A stretch of 64,000 nucleotides of DNA, taken from Sipunculus nudus. Lineage: Eukaryota > Annelida > Sipuncula > Golfingiida > Sipunculidae. The position numbers were made by a program, and so were the translations under genes. Of this stretch, positions 25,501 to 64,000 are shown in pieces; the stretch's first letter is position 1; every line of letters begins with the position of its first letter. Under the pieces are notes generated by a model. It saw only the letters and a list, made by a program, of their open reading frames with translations. It was not told the DNA's origin and did no database searches. The DNA lies in assembly GCA_026874595.1 (NCBI GenBank), contig CM049313.1, positions 13,883,508 to 13,947,507 of the forward strand, written 5' to 3'.

Positions 25501-26071
25501 CGAGTGTCATGTTATCATGGCTATATTAAAACACAAGATTTTCATTTAAGATTTATGCATAAAATAATTCCGTACAAGGAGAGACTTCACCACATGAAAC
25601 TTGTAGAAAATAATATATGTGACTACTGCAAATCGAATGTTGACTCAACTGAACACAGATTCTTCTCATGTCCGAAATTGAACTCATTTTGGAATAAATT
25701 TGAACAATAATGGGAAAATTATGATAAAATAAAACTTTTATTATCACTCAACACAATTCTGTTTGGGTCTAACGATCAAACGAAATCAATTCATGCAGAT
25801 AATCTGATTTTTTTTATATGACAAGCAAAAATGTTTATACACAGGCAAAAATGTTCTGAAAAAGATATTTTGTTCAATATTTTCCTTGGTCAAATATGTT
25901 CTAAAATTAAACTGTATTAAGGTAGCTCTTTACAATACAGGAGGTGAAAATATATTTAATGAGCGATGGAAACCCCTCTATAACGCAATTAATACCAAAA
26001 GTGAAGATAAATTTGATACCGACCAGACATCTGTGGAAAAATGTTTTCGAATTTATGATACTAAAGAATAA
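22527..26071 (+). pseudogene. LINE ORF2 relic: endonuclease, reverse transcriptase, zinc knuckle
   Basis: Starts at an ATG reading NSLNVRGMKNYVKRRQIF and TFLQETHS, the first endonuclease motif. It continues with GGDFNIILD at about 22946 and SDHCLITV near 23208. The reverse transcriptase part shows RPISLLPIDYKKIAKTLSNR, HPNQTGFVQGRY, VDLEKAFDTLEWDFL, GVRQGCPLSPILF and the catalytic pair in LADDTT (Asp codons 24632-24637). After it come FKGKTLITKTIGLSQL and a CDYCKS..HRFFSCP zinc knuckle near 25620-25670. At least six frame changes or stops occur, for example at 22682, 22903, about 23130, 24107, 24382 and 25527. LADD in place of YADD fits Tx1/L1-clade elements. Confidence 0.88.
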
Positions 26072-26400
26072 GCAGGAAATACATATTTATTGATGTGTAT
26101 ATATGTATGTATATATTTGTTTTGTATATGTACGTAAAGGTATGTGTACGCTTTCATGCATGTTACTATTGTGCATGTTGACAGCCTTTTTGATCAACCA
26201 ATACTGTTTTATTTATCAATTTTGTTTTACCTTGGTACAAGCTGGAACTTTGAACAAGTTATTATATATTTACTTAAAACATATCACAGTATACACATTA
26301 TAAATTATCACAGTATATACTTATCTACACTCTTATTCTTGTTCTGTCATTGTAATCAATCAAGCGTATACTTTTCCAATAAAAATCGCCGTCGATGATG

Positions 26401-27049
26401 AAATATATTACATTTGCTACATAAACCAGTCTGAGACGTCAAAGAGAGAGAGAAAAGAAGGGGAAAAAATCACCAACAAGCCTGTATCGTATGTTTGCCT
26501 CGGTTTCTGTTCAGGCATGGTCAATTGTTCTCATTATAAAATACAACAATATTTGCTTAGATTGAATTAGCTCCGCAGTGAAAGGACTGTAAATAGACAC
26601 CAAAAATACCCTACTTTTTAACACGTGCCACACATTTTGCGGCACATTCAGTAGATCATGAATAGATAATATCCTTTCCAGTAGATGTCAGCACTTATCT
26701 GGCGAGGCTTAATGGATGGCGACAATTAATTTATTTGTAACATTCAACTGTATTTAAACTTGTAGATGTCCACGCTTACTGAATTTGATCTTCACTCCAG
26801 CAGGTAAACGTATTAGTTAACTGTGATGATTCACAGCTGTAGATATATCAGTGTTTGACTCACATCCGTATCTGTTGACTGACAGCATGAAAAAAAGAAC
26901 AACACAGTACTTCCTCAGATGCGTCAGTGATACCATAACACCTAGGTCAGATGTGAGAACTGTTTATACAAAACCCTCTATGTATCAATAATTAATTTAT
27001 GCAGCTTTATCTCTTTTTTTCACAGCAATGCTTTTTATTAAGATTAGTG
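26401..27049. other. intergenic, nothing recognised
   Basis: AT-rich sequence after the LINE tail. No coding or repeat signal was recognised apart from a short GAGA run. Confidence 0.5.
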
Positions 27050-28170
27050 TCGTCTCTATCGTTATGTCTTCTCTTCCTGGGGGACACTATGATATTGTTT
27101 TCAGTCCTGTCGGCTGTCGCGTCATCAGTCATTGTCGTCAGGTAATTTTCTTGTGCACGCGATATGGTCTGCATATTTTTGCTGCATATGTGTGCTGTAT
27201 TTTTTCTACCTGAAATTTGAAACACAGATTAATTCAACTAAAACCTCGGAGCAGATTGAAAACTGATAACCTTGACCTTGATCTTCAAGATCAATCCACT
27301 GATATGAAAAACGTTTGAAGTATTGCATGTTTGGTCTTCAAGTCTAATACACAACTTGTTTCAAGCCAGTTATGGTAGGAGCTCGAAAACTGGTGCAGGT
27401 TCTTCAAGATCAAATAAAAATAATTATAGTCCATCGTATCCAGAATTTCTAATGAATGCGATATATATGAAATATTGCGCACTTCCCCTCATATTTGACA
27501 AACAATTTTTCTCCACAGAGTTCTAAGACAGGTTTGGATACTTATGACCAAAACTTGATTTTTTAATGTCAAACCTGCGGATTATTGTGACACCATAACT
27601 TTCGTTAAGTACTTATGATTTTTTTCCTCAAATTTGATACACGAATTGCATCTGTACCGTTCTCTGTAGAGTTCGAAAACGGGTGCCTTGACATTGATTT
27701 CCGAGGTCAAATCTGCGGAATTATTGTGAACCCCATAATGTTGAAGTATTGCAACATATTTTCTAACAGTTGACTTACAAGTTGTTTCCATGGAGTTCTA
27801 GGAAGCGTTTGAGTACTGGTGACCCTAACCTCCGGGGTCAAATTTATGAAATTTTAGGATTTTTGTAACCCCATGATATCTGAAGTACTGATAGTACTGA
27901 CGTATTTTCTCAAATTGGACACACCAACTGTTTTAGGTGTGAGTCTGTGATGAGTCATACACTAGAGACATTAATTAATTAGCCTTGATCTTTAAGGTCA
28001 AATCTACCAGAGTGTTTTTCTTTGTAAATTTCCTGACTTTTTTAGTAATGCATATTTTGTCTTCACATTTGATTCATAACTTATTTCCCCAAAGTTTCCG
28101 GAAGAGTTAAGTATGGCTTAATCTTATAAGGATCAAATCTGCGTGATTCTAGCAATATTGTGACATAGGT
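27050..28170 (+). repeat. array of about 150-bp 'gatcttcaaggtcaaatc' units
   Basis: Six or so diverged units recur. Each has 'acacaacttgttt', 'gagttcgaaaactggtg', 'ccttgaccttgatcttcaag' and 'gaagtattgcat'. Related to 17797-18440. No coding frame persists across units. Confidence 0.7.
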
Positions 28171-28185
28171 TTGATTTTAGCAGTT

Positions 28186-28360
28186 TACTACTAGTTTATA
28201 TGTGCTGTTCATCTCTGGTAAATCGACGTTCACTACTAGCATAAGGATATTCACTACTAGTATATATGTCGATGTTCACTGCTATTATATATGTCGATGC
28301 TCACTAATATTTGGATATTCACTTTCAGTTTATCGATGTACACTTGTTCACTACTAGTAC
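28186..28360 (+). repeat. short tandem repeat, 'gatgttcactactagtatat' units
   Basis: About five loose copies of 'tcactactagtatatatgtc'-like sequence with 25-35 base spacing. Confidence 0.7.
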
Positions 28361-28465
28361 TGTACTGTTTTATAAACTTTTTACGTATTTGAAATTGCTA
28401 GGATTTATACGAGTATAGTTTATTACATGTATAATTTTTATAATTATTATATTTAAATAAATAAA

Positions 28466-28468
<3 letters not shown>

Positions 28469-28517
<49 letters not shown>
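28469..28517. repeat. (AT)n microsatellite
   Basis: Pure AT run of about 49 bases. Confidence 0.95.
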
Positions 28518-28521
<4 letters not shown>

Positions 28522-29724
28522 ACATTCGTTAAGATGACATCGACAAACCCTGCGGCCAACCCCTGCCCCTCCATATACCGTAGCTCTGTTATCATTCACC
28601 CGAGGGGTTCTCTGACAATAACTGGTTCAGGAGGATCATTTTCTCCCTCGGACTCGTTGTCACTGTCACCTCCATCTTCTGTGTTTTTACCAGTGATACA
28701 ATGTCAGCGGTCATCGGCATTACTTCCCTGGGCTCTGTGTTCTAGCATGTACATGTTTCGCTTCTATTTTTCCTTACACTATTTGGAGGCCGAATAACTT
28801 GAAACTTAATTTTTCTCATTTTTTCATCGGCGAGAGAACCTATGCTTGAGCTCCGACTCCACTCGTTCGTCCGAGTCCACGTAGGCCCAGGATGACGAGC
28901 GACGGGATGACACCGACGAGATGCGCTACTCTGGGTGTGTCGAACTGTTATGGTGGCATTGCTTCCTTCTTGTATGTTGTCTTTAAAGAATCGTTTTCGA
29001 AATATTTCAGTACAGGAGGACGTAAACAATATCCCGAGATACGATGCGTCATTTCTTAATCTAAAAGTAATTAAAAAGAAGAGATCAATAAAAAGTCGTG
29101 TAAGAAATGAACTGTGTAAAATAACAATGTGTTTGTCCAAGCTCAGCATGTATCTAAATGTCATTCCACTCTATATATGTGTTTATTTATTTAATAAACT
29201 TGAATGTTTAACGTAAATAAAACGTTTTTATAAGTTCAAACTTGATAATTCGAGGATGATAAATAAAACATGATTAAAAATCACAATTTGGTATCAAGGA
29301 AAATTAGAACCATATATAAACGATTATACAGAAACTATAGATTATGTCCTATGAACTTCCAAAATGAAACACTTGTCCTATTCTGGGCACACTTTGTATG
29401 TTCAAAATGTCGTCGTAATTCAGTCTGATATTTGTCTCTGTTCACGGGGCAATGTGCATGTGGAGTAGCCCGGATCAATACCGCGGCTAACCGGCAATAA
29501 ATATAAACACAAACTTCACATCGGGTCGACGATAACATACCAGATCCTACCAAGTTCTTACCTTAAACTGCATGAACTCTTATCGTACACTGATATACGG
29601 CAAAAGGGGATTGGAGCACGGTAAATTAAGTAACCTATGCAGTGACCCTAACAGTTAATATATTTATAACTGTGACAAGACAATGGTGGATGTTGAACGG
29701 AGGCCCTTGAACACGGTGCTGTAA
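28518..29724. other. upstream region of the esterase gene; possible decayed coding fragment
   Basis: On the minus strand, short acidic and serine-rich frames at 28570-28690 (EDGGDSDNESEGEN) and 28850-28930 (AYVDSDERVESELKHRFSRR) look more protein-like than their surroundings but have no clear splice sites or homologue. The promoter of the esterase gene must lie near the 3' end of this stretch; no TATA box is obvious. Confidence 0.35.
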
Positions 29725-29736
29725 ATGACCTTAATC

Positions 29737-61600
<31,864 letters not shown>

Positions 61601-62310
61601 GTTTTTTTCATATAAAATATACGAATGTATACCTGTTAATATATGTTTATCGGAGTTTTTCTCGATTACCTTTCACCGGATGGGCTTTTATTTCCCCATT
61701 AGAATGACTTTATGACTATACAGTCTGTTTTATTTCCTCATGTCCACCTGTTCTTTGCCACGAAAATTTTTATTAGTTACATTTTAAGGGAAACAATTAT
61801 TGTGTAGAGTAGAGGATTAAAGGACCTAATTTACACCAAGGTAATTAAATACCTACTTATCAGTTTATTGAAGAAAGAGAATAATTTGAAAATATGAAAA
61901 ATCAGTCTACATTTTACAACATATCATATTCATGGCGGTCAAGGTCATTGGTCACATGCAAAAACATTCTCATTTGACAGCTGCTGATTGGATGATGTTA
62001 TGTAAACATTCTAAAGAATATAACCAGCTAAAACATAAATGGCTCCTCGTGCAGGGATTTATCATATCTGCCAGATCATTGTGAATAGAATCAAAAGATG
62101 TGAAACAAAAACTGGAAATTTATTGCTAAATTCTTAATTGCCATATTAGGTTGTCACTTTTTCGTGTAGTTTTCTAGGAAGTTATTGAAAAATATAAAAT
62201 GTTTAAGAAAATTATCTAAAAAAAAATTTGTGGACACAGGTTGATGGAAAGGGATAACAAAGGGATACGGCCGCTGGCTTTGTTTCCTTAGATAACCTAT
62301 TTCATGTATA
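61601..62310. other. esterase intron 10, nothing recognised
   Basis: No continuation of the coding sequence after FAKYR is visible here or to the window end. Confidence 0.6.
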
Positions 62311-63660
62311 ACAACGGTTTTTTAGCTCAGCTGACTATAAGTCATCTGAGCTATAGTCGAGGTCCATTGTCCGTCGTCCGTCTGTCCGTCTGTCCGTCCG
62401 TCCGTCCGTCTGTCCGTCTGGATGTCCGTCCGTAAGACTGGCACGTTTCTACACCATTGGACCTACGAATCTGAAATTCGGCATACAGTTAGATGTCCCC
62501 AAAATCTCCTACCATGCGCAAAATTGGGTCATTATGACTTCGTTCCTTCGAGATATTAGGGAAAAATCTCAATTTTTTATTAGAAATCTATTTTCACACT
62601 TCAGGACTGCCTAATATCAAAACCACTCATCTGGTTTTCTTCATTTTTACCATAAATATTCCTCTATATGGTTCCTATGTACATGCCAGAAATTAAGTCA
62701 GTATTATTTAATTTAAAAAAGACAAATTGGACTTTGTAAAAAAATGATGAAAGATATTTGGTCACTTAAGACCAAAAGTGTTATAGGTAGAACTTTTTTT
62801 CAGTAATACTACTTTAAATAATCAAAATTTAATTGAATACCAAAAATTAGATCTAAATCTGTTAAATTTTTTAAATATTGGCAAAATATATAAAATTGGC
62901 ACCTTATATTTTGCCCATGTTTGACCATGGCACATTTTTTTCCTGTAACTGCTGTGGATTTAATTTTCAAAGCATGTTTTTGTTACCATTTCAACTGTTA
63001 AAACAAAAAATTTGAAACCAGTTGATCAAAAACTGTAGATTTTATTCACGTTTTCAAGCACCATGTCACATATTTTTTACAACAAGCTAGTGTTATGCAG
63101 TATACTAGAGCTCAGCTCCCCAGCTTCAGCTCTAAGTTCCTTAAATTTTGCATACAGTTAGATGTCCCCCAAATCCTCTACCATAGTAAAAGTTTGGTCA
63201 CTAGGACTTCCTTCGAGATATTAAGAAAAAACTTCATTTTTTCATTAAAAATCCATTGTTACACTTGAAGATTGCCTAATATCAAAACCACTGATCTGAC
63301 TTTGATCATATATGATATGCATATTATTCTATACATTCGCTATGCATATGCCAGAAATGATGTCAGTATTGTGTAATTGTTTTAAGTTCTAGGCCCAAAC
63401 ATAATGCGCTTTGTAAAATATCAAGAAATATATTTACTCTCTTAACATGAAAATTGCTGAAGGTAGTGATTGTTTGCCAGGGATATAACATTATTTAATC
63501 AAGATTCAATTGTATTCCAAAAAATTAGTTCTGAATTTTTCAAATTTTTAAGTTATTAGCATAAATATAAAATCAGTACCTTAAATTTTGCCCAACTTTG
63601 GCCATGGCATGTTTTTTTTCCCTGTAAGCACTGTTGCTTTAATTTTCATATCTTGCACAC
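62311..63660 (+). repeat. 'tagctcagctgactataagtc' repeat, two tandem copies
   Basis: First copy 62325-62980 with a (TCCG)n patch at 62373-62430. Second, 5'-truncated copy from about 63110, sharing 'gcatacagttagatgtcccc', 'tccttcgagatatta' and 'gcctaatatcaaaaccactg'. Related to 13284-13960. Confidence 0.82.
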
Positions 63661-64000
63661 GTAAGGATTTTAGCTTCTAAATTCTGAAGTTATAAAAGGA
63701 ATTGGTCAAAAACTAGCTTTTATGAAAGTTTTTATGAGACCATATAACACCTTGGCTGTACTGAAGCCCCTCTTTTATGTCCCCACATTGACCTTTCAGG
63801 CCAATTATGCATGCTTGAAGCGAGGCACTCTGCAGCCAGCCAGCTCTTGGGTGGCTTCAACTGGATCTAACTGTCCAACCCCCTCCACTAGTATTTGTTT
63901 AGGCCATAAACATAACAATAAACTTTTTTTTTTAATTCTTGGTTTATGATAAGAACTTAAAAAAAATTAAATGGAAAAGGAATTTATAGTTAATGAGTTA
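63661..64000. other. window end, nothing recognised
   Basis: Intron sequence of the esterase gene, or the flank if its last exon is skipped. No exon was found. Confidence 0.5.

Larger units (their letters stand above)
21440..26400 (+). mobile_element. L1/Tx1-type non-LTR retrotransposon, decayed
   Basis: ORF1-like and ORF2-like coding relics lie in order, followed by a noncoding tail with 'aataaaaatcgcc'. ORF2 shows an apurinic-type endonuclease, then reverse transcriptase, then a C-terminal zinc knuckle. Frameshifts and stops break both frames, so it cannot move by itself. The 5' end is probably truncated near 21440. Target-site duplications were not resolved. It lies in the intergenic space between PDIA3 and the esterase gene. 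Confidence 0.9.

Noticed and set aside
28520-29010. Minus-strand acidic and serine-rich fragments as exons of a transposase-like gene
   Set aside because: Short, in different frames, without matching splice sites; kept only as a remark on the upstream region.

Overview
The window is intron-rich, AT-rich animal nuclear DNA. Exons are small with GT..AG borders, TA microsatellites are abundant, and there are many decayed repeats of the kind seen in bivalve and other mollusc genomes (tracts of TCCG, and 'GGTCACAAGGTCAAGGTCAC'-type modules). A bivalve or related lophotrochozoan is the best guess, but no species can be named from the sequence.

Two host genes can be assembled exon by exon, both on the + strand. 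(1) 2159-12008 is the 3' three quarters of PDIA3 (ERp57), an ER protein disulfide isomerase. Nine exons with compatible phases cover the end of domain a, then b, b', a' with its CGHC active site, and an ER-retention tail ending KEEL. The first exons lie upstream of the window. (2) 29737-61600 is a secreted type-B carboxylesterase / cholinesterase-like gene. Ten exons spread over 32 kb run from a signal peptide to the catalytic-His exon; the last exon(s) lie beyond the window. Its nucleophile elbow reads GNSAG, not the usual GESAG. Intron 3 is 17 kb long and holds most of the mobile DNA.

Between the genes (12.4-29.7 kb) are decayed repeat families, a 24-bp minisatellite, and a broken L1/Tx1-type non-LTR retrotransposon (about 21.4-26.4 kb).

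The esterase introns are a transposon graveyard: a 740-bp tandem duplication, a foldback element with three copies, five copies of one MITE family across the window, a hAT-like element inside a minisatellite that ends about 10 bases from an exon, a near-perfect 164-bp palindrome, a 450-bp MITE packed with AACCGGTT motifs, and a damaged antisense Crypton-type tyrosine recombinase gene (DUF3504 family). A 1.9-kb element at 46828-48740 has 215-bp inverted repeats that start TGTTG, a 4-bp TATA target duplication, and a relic open frame resembling the first half of an integrase H2C2 zinc finger. Together these point to a Ginger-type DNA transposon. This element and the palindrome are the most interesting finds.

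No operons, CRISPR arrays or bacterial features are present. I saw no intact RNA gene, only a tRNA-derived SINE-like fragment.
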